This document shows, piece after piece, positions 34,905 through 43,377 of a DNA stretch of 64,000 bases; position 1 is the first letter of the stretch; every line of letters starts with the position of its first letter. A program made the position numbers and the translations under genes. Below the pieces are notes generated by a model that worked only from the letters and a program-made list of their open reading frames with translations, was not told where the DNA came from and ran no database searches. The stretch lies in NCBI GenBank assembly GCA_023386555.1, contig JAEWJK010000005.1, forward strand, positions 279,541-343,540. The letters are read 5' to 3'. The stretch is from Bacteroidota bacterium. Its GTDB lineage: Bacteria > Bacteroidota > Bacteroidia > Chitinophagales > Chitinophagaceae.

Positions 34905-35639
34905 ATGGCCAGGCAACAAGGCAATAACCCCATAACCGGAACGATAGACGGGTTTAGTTTTTATTATAACAAGGAGCATGGATTTTTAATGAGGCGTAAA
35001 ACCGGCCCTACGAGGAAGCAGGTAAAAACGGATAGTGCTTTTAACCTTACCAGGAGAAATAACAGTGAGTTTGGCAGGGCAAGCAGCTACGGAAAACTTA
35101 TCAGACGTGGATTTCATGAGATGACCCGGCATTGTAAGGATGGTACTATGAACACACGTTTATCTCAACGATTACGGGAGATTATGAAGATGGATAATGA
35201 AAGTGAGTGGGGGAAGCGAGACCTGCGAAAAGATAACCTGAAGATATTTGAGCATTTTGAATGGGATGCCAGAAGCCTGAGCAGGCAATATTTTGAATTA
35301 CCTGCTGTAATAAAATACCGCAATGGATGCCTGGAGGCTATTGCCGGTATTAGTTTAAAAACAAAACTGAAAGGAGCAGATTCCTGGAAGTTGTACAGTA
35401 TAGCAGTAGAAGTTGATTTTGTTAGCGATAAAGTTAGTGCAGACGTGCAGCAGAGTGATGTGTATGCATTTGAGAAGGGTGACTTTGCAGAAAGCTTTAC
35501 GCATTATTGCAAAGATGATGGTGTGTTGTTTTATGGAATGTGTATCGTGTGGCATAGTTATGATGCAACCATTAATGATTATAAGCCATTGAAAGGTGAG
35601 CATGTAAATGCCGGGTTTATAAAATATGTGGAACGGTGA
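34905..35639 (+). CDS. Uncharacterised 244-residue protein of a Bacteroidota-specific family
   Basis: It opens MARQQGNNPITGTIDGFSFYYNKEHG and continues RRKTGPTRKQVKTDSAFNLTRRNNSEFGRASSYGKLIR. I remember a Bacteroidota family with the same scheme (MARQ-G, GTI-G-SFY, V-K-D-AF--T--N--EFG-A), often present in several copies per genome and never assigned a function. The N-terminal 80 residues are basic and might bind nucleic acid; the C-terminal half (about 125-244) is beta-rich. No transmembrane segment. Flanked by degenerate repeats and a REP hairpin, so it belongs to the accessory island. Confidence 0.65.
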   Translation: MARQQGNNPITGTIDGFSFYYNKEHGFLMRRKTGPTRKQVKTDSAFNLTRRNNSEFGRASSYGKLIRRGFHEMTRHCKDGTMNTRLSQRLREIMKMDNESEWGKRDLRKDNLKIFEHFEWDARSLSRQYFELPAVIKYRNGCLEAIAGISLKTKLKGADSWKLYSIAVEVDFVSDKVSADVQQSDVYAFEKGDFAESFTHYCKDDGVLFYGMCIVWHSYDATINDYKPLKGEHVNAGFIKYVER

Positions 35640-35667
35640 AGAGTGCTAACCTGTGAAAGGTTTTAAA

Positions 35668-35698
35668 GGGTTGCCAACCTTCAAAAGGTTGGCAACCC
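35668..35698. repeat. REP-like hairpin R2
   Basis: GGGTTGCCAACCTT (35668-35681), loop CAA, AAGGTTGGCAACCC (35685-35698): perfect 14-base arms, no T-run. Confidence 0.9.
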
Positions 35699-35722
35699 TG
35701 AATTAACAGTTATGAAAAAGAT
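35687..35722 (+). repeat. 36-base direct repeat, copy 1
   Basis: Spans the right REP arm, CTGAATTAACAG and the first codons of the small membrane protein. Copy 2 at 35948-35983 differs at two positions only. Confidence 0.8.
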
Positions 35723-35888
35723 ATTATCAATTCACTGGGCTGTATATCTGTATTTAGCGGTTGTAGCTTTTTGTACCTTACTGGTATGGGAAATTGAGCA
35801 CAATTTGATTAAAGCTGTTATTGGTACCTTAATTGGCACGTCAGGCTTGCTGCTTTTTACAAGACATTTTATTGAAAGGGATAGCTGA
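35712..35888 (+). CDS. Small two-helix membrane protein (58 residues)
   Basis: ATG at 35712, TGA at 35886. MKKILSIHWAVYLYLAVVAF and CTLLVW form one hydrophobic segment; KAVIGTLIGTSGLLLFTRHF a second, joined by EIEHN, with a charged end. No homologue recognised. The start lies within a 36-base segment that is repeated at 35948, where the ATG has become ACG. Confidence 0.5.
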   Translation: MKKILSIHWAVYLYLAVVAFCTLLVWEIEHNLIKAVIGTLIGTSGLLLFTRHFIERDS

Positions 35889-35947
35889 GGCTGGGCTTTA
35901 AGGTTTATGCGATTAAAGGTGGGCAATTGAAAGTTGACGGTGTTGAG

Positions 35948-35983
35948 GGTTGGCAGCCCTGAATTAACAGTTACGAAAAAGAT
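35948..35983 (+). repeat. 36-base direct repeat, copy 2
   Basis: Same segment as 35687-35722 with GGCAACCC changed to GGCAGCCC and ATG changed to ACG. Confidence 0.8.
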
Positions 35984-35990
35984 GTTTTTC

Positions 35991-36194
35991 TTAGATCGCT
36001 GCTGAATAACTTCCAATATCCATATATAATTCCGCTAAAATCTCTTCGGCCTTTTGTGCTTTGGCTTTCCATTCCCTGTTTTGCATGATGGCAGCATGTT
36101 GCAGCAGCATTCTGTCAATAATATCCTGGGCACAATAGCAGCGATCTAAGGCTTCGTGTAAATGCAATGCGGTTATTTCTACTTTTTTTGCCAT
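35991..36194 (-). CDS. Small helical hypothetical protein
   Basis: 67 residues: MAKKVEITALHLHEALDRC, then CAQDIIDRMLLQHAAIMQN and EWKAKAQKAEEILAELYMD. Coherent amphipathic helices and normal codon use favour a real gene over a chance frame. No family recognised. It faces the opposite way to its neighbours and is followed on its 3' side by the 36-base repeat. Confidence 0.5.
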   Translation of the reverse strand: MAKKVEITALHLHEALDRCYCAQDIIDRMLLQHAAIMQNREWKAKAQKAEEILAELYMDIGSYSAAI

Positions 36195-36322
36195 CAGTTT
36201 TATAATAAAAATACGGCCTATTTTAGCTACGAACTCTTTGAGTTGATTTTTTGCTTAAAAAGCATAATAACATAACCTCTGTTATCCTTGTAATTATCTT
36301 AAAAGACTTGCCGAAAGATATT

Positions 36323-36387
36323 AGGGTTGCCAACCTTTGGAAGGTTGGCAACCCTTTCATAACCTTTGGAAGGTTGGCAACCCTTTC
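36323..36387. repeat. REP-like hairpin R3 with tandem partial copy
   Basis: AGGGTTGCCAACCTT (36323-36337), loop TGG, AAGGTTGGCAACCCT (36341-36355). The 27 bases from 36332 to 36358 are repeated exactly at 36361-36387. Confidence 0.9.
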
Positions 36388-36521
36388 TATGTAAGGGACT
36401 TCAAAAGTGATACACGCTTTTCTTTACCCAACACTAATTATATTTGAAACTAAAACTAACTATAGCGATTAACTAACATAGACATATAAGAATTTGCGTA
36501 AGCTGATTCTCGTTACTGAAA

Positions 36522-36607
36522 ACTGGTAATTTTTAAATACACGAGAGATATGCGAACGCCTACGGCAATGCGTGGGCTTTCCTTATTTCGTGTATGGGTA
36601 TACCAGT
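36522..36607 (+). promoter_or_regulatory. Long nested inverted repeat in the mod leader
   Basis: Outer arms ACTGGTA (36522-36528) and TACCAGT (36601-36607); inner arms ATACACGA (36537-36544) and TCGTGTAT (36588-36595); a possible ACGC/GCGT core further inside. It ends 65 bases before the mod ATG. Confidence 0.5.
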
Positions 36608-36672
36608 ACCTCAGTAACAAATAAGAGAAATGACCCACGCAGGTTTTTTGTGGCTGGTAACACATAAACCTA

Positions 36673-38724
36673 ATGACCGAAGCTAAATTCAAAACTACCC
36701 TCGAAACTTTACTGAAAAAGGATATTCGTCTGCTTGATGAGAACAAAGAATTAAATATCGGAAAGCTCAGGCAGTTTGCTGATAAAACAGATGAACAATT
36801 AGTGGCCTTGCTGCTGAATAATGAAGAGACAAAAAAGAAGTTTTTCCTGAAGGTTAAGGATGTGTTTGTTTTTAAGCAGAATGATTTTAAGTTCTTCTTA
36901 GATGCCAACCAGATTGATAACAGCTATACTGCTTACGAAAACAAAATCGGTTTAAGCTTTAATAGCCGTTTATTAAAAGATCATGGAGATGTGGTACTAA
37001 ACTTTCCCTACAAAGATTGTGTACTGGAGGGAGGACAAAGCACTGAAGAGGGAGTGGATGAATATTATGCTTATGACGATGACGAGCAAGAATATGAGTT
37101 AGAGACAGCACCACGTAAGGAAATATTCTTTAATGAGATATTAGCAAAGGATGAAATTGATCGTTTACTTGAACCCAAGGCATTTACCAACATTAAGAAG
37201 TACACAGCTAAAGGGGAAGAGAAGCTAAAAGGGTTTACCCGTAATGAGAAAGGCATAATAGTCGACAACCTCATCATCAAAGGCAACAACCTAATTGCAC
37301 TGCACAGTTTAAAAGAGCAGTTTGCAGGACAGGTGAAGTTGATTTATATAGACCCACCGTATAACACAGGAAGCGATTCTTTCAAGTATAATGACAACTT
37401 CAATCATTCTACCTGGCTCATCTTTATGAAGAACAGACTTGTGATAGCTAAAGACTTCTTAAAACAAGATGGTTTTATATTTATCTCTATCGACGAAAGA
37501 GAAAATAACTATTTACGAGTTTTATGTGATGAGGTATTTGGAAGGGAAAATAGAGTTTCCTTCATAACAGTAAAGGTTAAAGACGCAGCTGGAGTGGGGC
37601 AGCAAAGTTTAATATTTGATGTCACTGAATACTTGCTAGTTTATGCTAAAAATATTCAGATAGCTAAAGAGACAATTGTTAATACGATAGAATACGAGGT
37701 ATTAAAAGAAAAAATAAACGGCTATAAGAATCATATTAAATCCTATGGTAAGTCTAAATTAGTAAAGAAGATTCATCGTGCAGGAGTAGGGGAGATCAAA
37801 ATTTATAAATGTCATGACTACAAAATAGAAACAACAAATTCGTTAAATTTTGAAGAATATGTAGAGCAGCGAAACAATATCGCTGCGGATTATAACCCTA
37901 GCGGAGGTATGATTCTCGCAATCAAAGATCAACTTCCTGAAAATGGGCTTTCATATATAGAATATCAGCCCATCAAAGGGAAAAACAAAGGTTCAATATC
38001 GAAAGTCTATTTTAAAAACCAAAGAATCTTATCCTTTTTATCAGAGATACTTCAAGTTGAAGGTAAAACTGTGCTAAAGAAGCAAAAACTTACCAATCTA
38101 TGGATCACTTCGAATTCTAGCCTTCATCTTGAAGGAGGAGTTACTTTAAAAGCTGGGAAAAAGCCCGAGGATCTTTTAAAAAAGATTATCGAGTTTGGTA
38201 CGGCACCAAAAGACATCGTAATGGATTTCCATTTGGGAAGCGGAACAAGTACTGCAGTAGCTCACAAGTTAGGAAGGCAGTATATCGGTATAGAACAGTT
38301 GGACTATGGAAATAATGATTCTACTGTAAGATTAAAAAATGTAATAGCAGGTGATAATTCAGGTATTTCAAAATCTGTAAAATGGAAAGGAGGTGGTTCC
38401 TTCATCTATATGGAACTAAAAAAATGGAATGAAGAAGCAAAAGAGAAAATCATCAAATGCAAATCTCTTATAGAGTTAGAAAAGCTTCTTAATGACTTAT
38501 CAGAGAAATACTTTCTTCACTATAATGTAAAGTTTAAAGAGTTTAAGGAAAAGATCATCCACGAAGCTGCATTTAAAAAGCTTTCCTTAAATAAACAACA
38601 GGAAATGTTTGCCAAAATGTTAGACCTGAATCAGCTCTATGTTTCTGCTGCCGAAATGGAAGACAAGAAGTATGGCTTAAGCAAAGATGATATTACACTC
38701 ACTAAGAACTTTTACAAAAAATAG
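36673..38724 (+). CDS. Type III restriction-modification methyltransferase (Mod)
   Basis: 683 residues. DNA N6-adenine methyltransferase of the beta class, recognisable by motif order: motif IV DPPYNTGSD near residue 226, then a long variable stretch (about 300-500, target recognition), then SAM motif I DFHLGSGTST near 517 followed by AVAHKLGRQYIGIEQLDY. Mod sets sequence specificity and methylates one strand; with Res it forms the nuclease. The target-recognition part is markedly AT-rich, as expected for an exchanged segment. The stop lies one base before the res ATG. Specificity cannot be read from sequence. Confidence 0.93.
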   Translation: MTEAKFKTTLETLLKKDIRLLDENKELNIGKLRQFADKTDEQLVALLLNNEETKKKFFLKVKDVFVFKQNDFKFFLDANQIDNSYTAYENKIGLSFNSRLLKDHGDVVLNFPYKDCVLEGGQSTEEGVDEYYAYDDDEQEYELETAPRKEIFFNEILAKDEIDRLLEPKAFTNIKKYTAKGEEKLKGFTRNEKGIIVDNLIIKGNNLIALHSLKEQFAGQVKLIYIDPPYNTGSDSFKYNDNFNHSTWLIFMKNRLVIAKDFLKQDGFIFISIDERENNYLRVLCDEVFGRENRVSFITVKVKDAAGVGQQSLIFDVTEYLLVYAKNIQIAKETIVNTIEYEVLKEKINGYKNHIKSYGKSKLVKKIHRAGVGEIKIYKCHDYKIETTNSLNFEEYVEQRNNIAADYNPSGGMILAIKDQLPENGLSYIEYQPIKGKNKGSISKVYFKNQRILSFLSEILQVEGKTVLKKQKLTNLWITSNSSLHLEGGVTLKAGKKPEDLLKKIIEFGTAPKDIVMDFHLGSGTSTAVAHKLGRQYIGIEQLDYGNNDSTVRLKNVIAGDNSGISKSVKWKGGGSFIYMELKKWNEEAKEKIIKCKSLIELEKLLNDLSEKYFLHYNVKFKEFKEKIIHEAAFKKLSLNKQQEMFAKMLDLNQLYVSAAEMEDKKYGLSKDDITLTKNFYKK

Positions 38725-38725
38725 C

Positions 38726-41476
38726 ATGTCTGAATTAAAATCACTCTTTGAGGAACTGCCTTCAAAAGCATGGGGGTTAGGAATTCAAAAGCCAATTATA
38801 CCTGCTTATATAACTTCTAACCTGAAGTATGATCTTTTTGACTGGCAGCAAAATGCCTTACGGAATTTCTTAACCTATGAAGATATTAAGATAAGAGAGG
38901 GTGACAGCGGACCATCTCATCTTCTATTCAATATGGCTACAGGCACAGGCAAAACCTTGCTGATGGCTGCTTTGATTTTGTATTATTATAAGGAAGGGTA
39001 CAGACATTTTATCTTTTTTGTAAACCAAAACAATATTGTAGGCAAAACAGAAGAAAATCTCCTTAATCCTCATCACAATAAATATTTGTTTCAGCCAACC
39101 ATTGTTATAGATGACAAAACGGTTCACATAAAAAAGGTAGAAACCTTTTCAGATACAGATGATATACAAATTCTGTTTACTTCCATTCATAAGCTGCACA
39201 ATGCAGTGTATGCAGTAAAAGAAAACAGCGTTTACCTTGAAGACCTGCAAAAGAGAAACATTGTTATGCTTGGTGATGAAGCACATCACCTGAATGCAGA
39301 TACTAAAAAGAAAGCTAATCAGTTTCAGTTAGACTTACCTTCAGAATTAAGTGAGAAAGCAAGCGTTGCTGATGTTGAGAAAAGCTGGGAGAACACTGTG
39401 ATAAAAAAAATACTTTATAGAGACAAATACTCCTCAGTAGAGCCCAACAAAAATGTATTACTAGAGTTTACCGCAACAGTGCCAAGAGATGAGGCTGTAA
39501 AGGAGAAATACAGAACTAAAATAATCTACAGCTTTGATCTCAAAGATTTTTTGAAAGCGGGGTATACTAAAGAGATCAACCTTGTATCATCTTCTTTTGA
39601 TAAAAAGAAACGTATTCTACAGGCATTGCTCTTTAATTGGTATCGCTATAAAGTTGCATTGAAGCATGGGTTTTCTCACTTTAAACCTGTAATTCTTTTC
39701 AGAAGCAAATTGATAGAAGATTCAAAGAGAGACTTTGAAGAATTCAAGGAACTAATAAGAAACCTCTCTGTAAAAGACTTCTACTTTTTCAATGAAATAC
39801 CTGAGCAAAAAACTACAGACGGTGCAGAGATATATGAGAAAGGTAAAAGCAGGATAATAGATATTAAACACTTCATTACAGAACACAAAGTAGACTGGAG
39901 CGAAATAATTGCTTATCTGCAATATACGTTCGCAGAAAGAAATTGCGTTCTCACCAATTCCAAATCTGGAACTAAAACAATTGAGAAAACCACTGAAGAC
40001 CAGGAGAAGCTATTAAACTCACTTGAGGATAAAAGCAATACCATTACTGCAATTTTTACTGTGCAAAGGTTAACTGAAGGGTGGGATGTTTTAAATCTCT
40101 TTGATATTGTAAGGTTGTATGAAGGACAAAATGAAGGTGGTTCTAACACCAAAACATCTGAAGCCACTACATCTGAAGTTCAGTTGATAGGCAGAGGTGT
40201 AAGGTATTATCCATTTGCTTTTGAAAGTAAACCACTTTTAAAAAGGAAGTTTGATGATGACCTTCAACATGAATTGAGGGTACTAGAAGAATTCTATTAT
40301 CACAGTGATGATGAGCATCGTTATTTAAGCCAGTTAAAGAATGAGCTGAAAAATAAAGGCTATTTAGATGAGCGAAAGAAGATAAAGAAGTATGCGATAA
40401 AAGAAGAAATTAAACAAACGGAGTTCTACAAGGCTATAATGATATGGAAGAATACCTATAAACCCAATCCCGATAGTAGAAAGACTTCTCTTGAAGAGAT
40501 TAGGAATAGTTTTGTTTTTAATGAGTCGGTCAAAAGTTTTAGCACCGAGGAAACAAGGGTAAATCTTGACAAGGAGGAAGATACTGCCAGGTACGTTGTA
40601 CAAAAAGATGATGGTAAAACCCTAGGCCTGAAGCTGAGAGATTTTGAGAAGCACCTTGTACGTAAAGCTATTAACATAAAAGCAAAGCATGACAGGTCAT
40701 TGATAAGGTTTGAGCATTTAAAGGATGAGCTGAATATTGCGAGTATTGATGATTTGTATAAGAAAGAGTTCTTAGGTGATTTCTCAATTAACCTTGTTGT
40801 GCCAAGAAGTTATAAGGAACTCTCAGACGTTCCCAATCGTATTCAACTTGAGATACTCCTTCGATTCTTTAATGCTGTTGAAAGACGGCTGAAAGAAATC
40901 TCCAATCCATACATCGGCGAAGACTTTTTTGCTGAAAAGCTTAGCTCCATATTTGATGCTGAACAAGAGAAGCTAGTTATTGAGGATGAAGACAGCAAGC
41001 AATTAGAAAAAGAGCTTACACAAAAGTCTTGGTATATGCTTGACTCTTTTAGTGGAACAAGTGAAGAAAGAAGTTTAGTTTATTTTCTAAAGGATACTAT
41101 GGTAAATCTTGAGAACAAGTACGAACAAGTGTTTCTTTTACGAAACGAAGAAGTGTACACAATATATGATTTTGGACAAGGAAGAGGATTTCAACCTGAT
41201 TTCTTGTTATTCTTAAAGCAAAAGGAGCACAATCTCTATTACCAGGTTTTCATTGAACCCAAAGGAGATCAATTTGCTGATGATAATGGTGGCTTCACAG
41301 GAGGAAAGGAAAGTTGGAAGCAGGAGTTCTTAGATGAGATCACTAAAAGATATGGTGGATCCAAACTACTGGAATATCAGAATGATCAATACAAGCTAAT
41401 AGGATTGCCCTTATATAACAACAAGCGAAAGGAAGATTTTAGGAAAGTTTATAACGTGGCTTTGTCGGTAAGTTAA
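38726..41476 (+). CDS. Type III restriction endonuclease (Res)
   Basis: 916 residues from ATG 38726, one base after mod; an in-frame ATG at 38687 overlaps mod and gives an unnatural start. SF2 helicase core: Walker A NMATGTGKTLLM near 71-82, DEAH box LGDEAHHLN near 183, TATVPRDEAV, and QRLTEGWDVLNLFDIVRLYE plus QLIGRGVRYYP. The C-terminal nuclease domain has the PD-(D/E)xK pattern: QPDFLLFLKQ near 825 then VFIEPKGD. Mod-Res complexes translocate or slide from head-to-head sites and cut about 25 bases away. All key residues present, so it looks functional. An A8 tract at 39413-39420 lies in the coding sequence. Confidence 0.93.
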   Translation: MSELKSLFEELPSKAWGLGIQKPIIPAYITSNLKYDLFDWQQNALRNFLTYEDIKIREGDSGPSHLLFNMATGTGKTLLMAALILYYYKEGYRHFIFFVNQNNIVGKTEENLLNPHHNKYLFQPTIVIDDKTVHIKKVETFSDTDDIQILFTSIHKLHNAVYAVKENSVYLEDLQKRNIVMLGDEAHHLNADTKKKANQFQLDLPSELSEKASVADVEKSWENTVIKKILYRDKYSSVEPNKNVLLEFTATVPRDEAVKEKYRTKIIYSFDLKDFLKAGYTKEINLVSSSFDKKKRILQALLFNWYRYKVALKHGFSHFKPVILFRSKLIEDSKRDFEEFKELIRNLSVKDFYFFNEIPEQKTTDGAEIYEKGKSRIIDIKHFITEHKVDWSEIIAYLQYTFAERNCVLTNSKSGTKTIEKTTEDQEKLLNSLEDKSNTITAIFTVQRLTEGWDVLNLFDIVRLYEGQNEGGSNTKTSEATTSEVQLIGRGVRYYPFAFESKPLLKRKFDDDLQHELRVLEEFYYHSDDEHRYLSQLKNELKNKGYLDERKKIKKYAIKEEIKQTEFYKAIMIWKNTYKPNPDSRKTSLEEIRNSFVFNESVKSFSTEETRVNLDKEEDTARYVVQKDDGKTLGLKLRDFEKHLVRKAINIKAKHDRSLIRFEHLKDELNIASIDDLYKKEFLGDFSINLVVPRSYKELSDVPNRIQLEILLRFFNAVERRLKEISNPYIGEDFFAEKLSSIFDAEQEKLVIEDEDSKQLEKELTQKSWYMLDSFSGTSEERSLVYFLKDTMVNLENKYEQVFLLRNEEVYTIYDFGQGRGFQPDFLLFLKQKEHNLYYQVFIEPKGDQFADDNGGFTGGKESWKQEFLDEITKRYGGSKLLEYQNDQYKLIGLPLYNNKRKEDFRKVYNVALSVS

Positions 41477-41523
41477 ATACAATCTTTCGTGATAAGAAGC
41501 TAAAGGTTACCAACTCCAAAAAA

Positions 41524-41556
41524 AGGGTTGCCAACCTTCGAAAGGTTGACAACCCT
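41524..41556. repeat. REP-like hairpin R4, upstream of the RAYT gene
   Basis: AGGGTTGCCAACCTT (41524-41538), loop CGA, AAGGTTGACAACCCT (41542-41556); one mismatch in the arms. Confidence 0.88.
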
Positions 41557-41594
41557 ATGGAAAATTGTATATTCATATTCCTTAAATCAATCCT

Positions 41595-42248
41595 ATGCCA
41601 ATAGCTGCTAAATACCTGGCAGATTTTTACGAAGGAAATATTTACCATGTATTCAACCGAACCAATAACAAAGAGCTTTTGTTTCTTTCAGAAGAAAACA
41701 GGCGTTTTTTTCTACATAAATATCAACATTACCTGAGTGTTTATGCTGATACTTTTTGCTGGTGCCTTCTTCCTACCCATTTTCATTTACTGATAAGAAT
41801 AAAGCCATATAAAGAAATTTTCGATAAACTATATCAACATAAAGACAATCTGACTGCTACAGCTTTGGCTTTTCTCAAAGATGAAATAACGCTTAGTGAA
41901 CTAGTTGAAGGGGCTTTTAAAAATTTTTTCCAGAGTTATGCACTTGCATTTAATAAACAACATAACCGAAAAGGTAACCTGTTTTATAAACCATTTAAGA
42001 GAGTTCATGTGGATCAGGAAACTCAATTTACTCAAACGGTAGTCTATATTCATGCAAATGCCTTCAAACATGGGATTGAAAAAGATTTAACTAAATACAA
42101 TTGGTCGTCTTACAATAGTATTATTTCATCCGGAACAACTGACTTAGCAAGGGAGGAAGTTTTGAGTTGGTTTGGTGGAATTGAAATGTTTATTAAAACA
42201 CATAAGGAATTAGCCAGATATTATTACGATAATGAGATTATGGAGTAG
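41595..42248 (+). CDS. REP-associated tyrosine transposase (RAYT, IS200-like Y1 family)
   Basis: 217 residues. Y1_Tnp/HUH nuclease fold: metal-binding H62-F-H64 in LLPTHFHLLIRI and the catalytic tyrosine in the VVYIHANAFKHG segment around residue 150. RAYT proteins are domesticated single-copy relatives of IS200/IS605 transposases that bind and cleave REP hairpins. A REP-like hairpin lies 38 bases before the gene (41524-41556) and another 66 bases behind it (42315-42347), the usual REPtron layout. ATG at 41595. Intact catalytic residues. Confidence 0.88.
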   Translation: MPIAAKYLADFYEGNIYHVFNRTNNKELLFLSEENRRFFLHKYQHYLSVYADTFCWCLLPTHFHLLIRIKPYKEIFDKLYQHKDNLTATALAFLKDEITLSELVEGAFKNFFQSYALAFNKQHNRKGNLFYKPFKRVHVDQETQFTQTVVYIHANAFKHGIEKDLTKYNWSSYNSIISSGTTDLAREEVLSWFGGIEMFIKTHKELARYYYDNEIME

Positions 42249-42265
42249 GGGGGTACCAACTTTTA

Positions 42266-42347
42266 AAAACGTGGACGTATAGGGTGCCAACCATTAAAGG
42301 GTTGCTCAAGGTATAGAGTTGCCAACCTTCAAAAGGTTGGCAACTCT
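42266..42347. repeat. REP-like hairpin R6 and decayed copies downstream of the RAYT gene
   Basis: AGAGTTGCCAACCTT (42315-42329), loop CAA, AAGGTTGGCAACTCT (42333-42347). One G:C pair of the consensus is replaced by A:T on both arms. Before it lie decayed pieces, GGGTGCCAACC (from 42282) and GGGTTGC (42299-42305). Confidence 0.88.
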
Positions 42348-42417
42348 CGAGACATTATCCGTCACAAATACTACCTTTTTTATCACAAAGTGTTAGATGC
42401 ACAAACAATTGCTACCA

Positions 42418-42425
42418 TAACTTTG
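42418..42425 (+). promoter_or_regulatory. Candidate -7 promoter box of the ABC transporter pair
   Basis: TAACTTTG, fitting TAnnTTTG, 16 bases before the ATG at 42442. No clear -33. Confidence 0.4.
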
Positions 42426-42441
42426 TTACTATCTTATAATC

Positions 42442-43377
42442 ATGCAGGATATTATCAAAGTAACATCTCTTACTAAGAAATTCAATGATCTTACAGCGGT
42501 AAATGATCTTTCTTTTTCCGTTCAAGAAGGTGATGTGTATGGCTTTCTTGGTCAAAATGGTGCTGGTAAAAGCACCACGATAAGAATGTTGCTTACGCTT
42601 ATCACGCCTACTTCCGGTGAGATAGAATTATTCGGAAAGAAACTTCAAGGCAATAAACAGGAGATACTTTCACAGGTTGGTGCTGTTATTGAAAAACCTG
42701 ATGTTTATAAATATCTTTCTGCTTACGATAATCTTAAATTGTTCGCAAAGCTTAGTCATAAAAAGATCGGCCATCAGCAATTGATGGATCAACTTGATAT
42801 GGTTGGTCTTGCATCAAGGGCAAACGATAAAGTAAAAACATTTTCTCAGGGAATGAAGCAACGACTCGGAATTGGTATTGCCCTGGTGCATGATCCAAAA
42901 CTTATTATTTTAGATGAACCTACGAACGGATTAGACCCTCAAGGTATTTCAGATATCCGTAATCTTATTCTTCATTTAAGCCGGGAAAGAAATAAAACGA
43001 TTGTAATCTCTTCACACTTACTTAGCGAAATTGAGCAGGTAGCCACAAGGGTTTTGATTATTGATAAGGGAAGAAAGCTGGTGGAAGGAAATGCAACAGA
43101 ACTATTTGATCCTTCTCAAACAGTAATTGAATTAAATACTTTCGATAACGAAAAGAGTTTATCAATACTAAGATCAGGTGCATGGTCAAATAATCTGCAA
43201 AAAACAAGAGACGGATTGATCATTATGAAGCTTGACAGAAAAGAACTACCTCTACTACATAAATATCTTGTAGATAACAGCGTAGAATTATTAAGTCTGC
43301 ATCCAAGACATTCTTTAGAAGATTATTTTTTACAGGTAACATCAGGAAAACAACATGTGGAAGCTTTTACAAATTGA
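42442..43377 (+). CDS. ABC transporter ATP-binding protein
   Basis: 311 residues. Walker A GQNGAGKST near 34-42, Q-loop VIEKPDVY, signature FSQGMKQRLG, Walker B LIILDEPTNGLDPQG, switch ISSHLLSEIEQ. The LSEIEQ and the C-terminal extra 80 residues are typical of NatA/CcmA-like importers or exporters with separate permease. It overlaps the permease gene by 23 bases, so the two are one unit. Likely exporter (bacitracin/gliding type), substrate unknown. Confidence 0.9.
   Translation: MQDIIKVTSLTKKFNDLTAVNDLSFSVQEGDVYGFLGQNGAGKSTTIRMLLTLITPTSGEIELFGKKLQGNKQEILSQVGAVIEKPDVYKYLSAYDNLKLFAKLSHKKIGHQQLMDQLDMVGLASRANDKVKTFSQGMKQRLGIGIALVHDPKLIILDEPTNGLDPQGISDIRNLILHLSRERNKTIVISSHLLSEIEQVATRVLIIDKGRKLVEGNATELFDPSQTVIELNTFDNEKSLSILRSGAWSNNLQKTRDGLIIMKLDRKELPLLHKYLVDNSVELLSLHPRHSLEDYFLQVTSGKQHVEAFTN

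Larger units (their letters stand above)
36195..36672. other. 478-base intergenic region upstream of the restriction-modification genes
   Basis: Holds REP hairpin R3 and a 29-base tandem partial copy of it (36323-36387), a -7-like box TATATTTG (36439-36446), and a long imperfect hairpin (36522-36607). No credible ORF. Confidence 0.5.

Noticed and set aside
35732..36016. 94-codon minus-strand ORF
   Set aside because: Overlaps the small membrane protein and the 36-base repeat and has repeat-derived composition (PTLN, LPTF).
36323..36387. Could the repeated 27-base units be a CRISPR array?
   Set aside because: Only two partial units, spacing two bases, each containing a hairpin; these are REP elements.
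36605..36618. AGTACCTCAGTA upstream of mod resembles part of the long dispersed repeat
   Set aside because: Only twelve bases match and the flanking blocks are missing; taken as chance.
38687..38725. Earlier start for res inside mod
   Set aside because: Gives an unconserved 13-residue extension; ATG at 38726 directly after the mod stop is the natural start.
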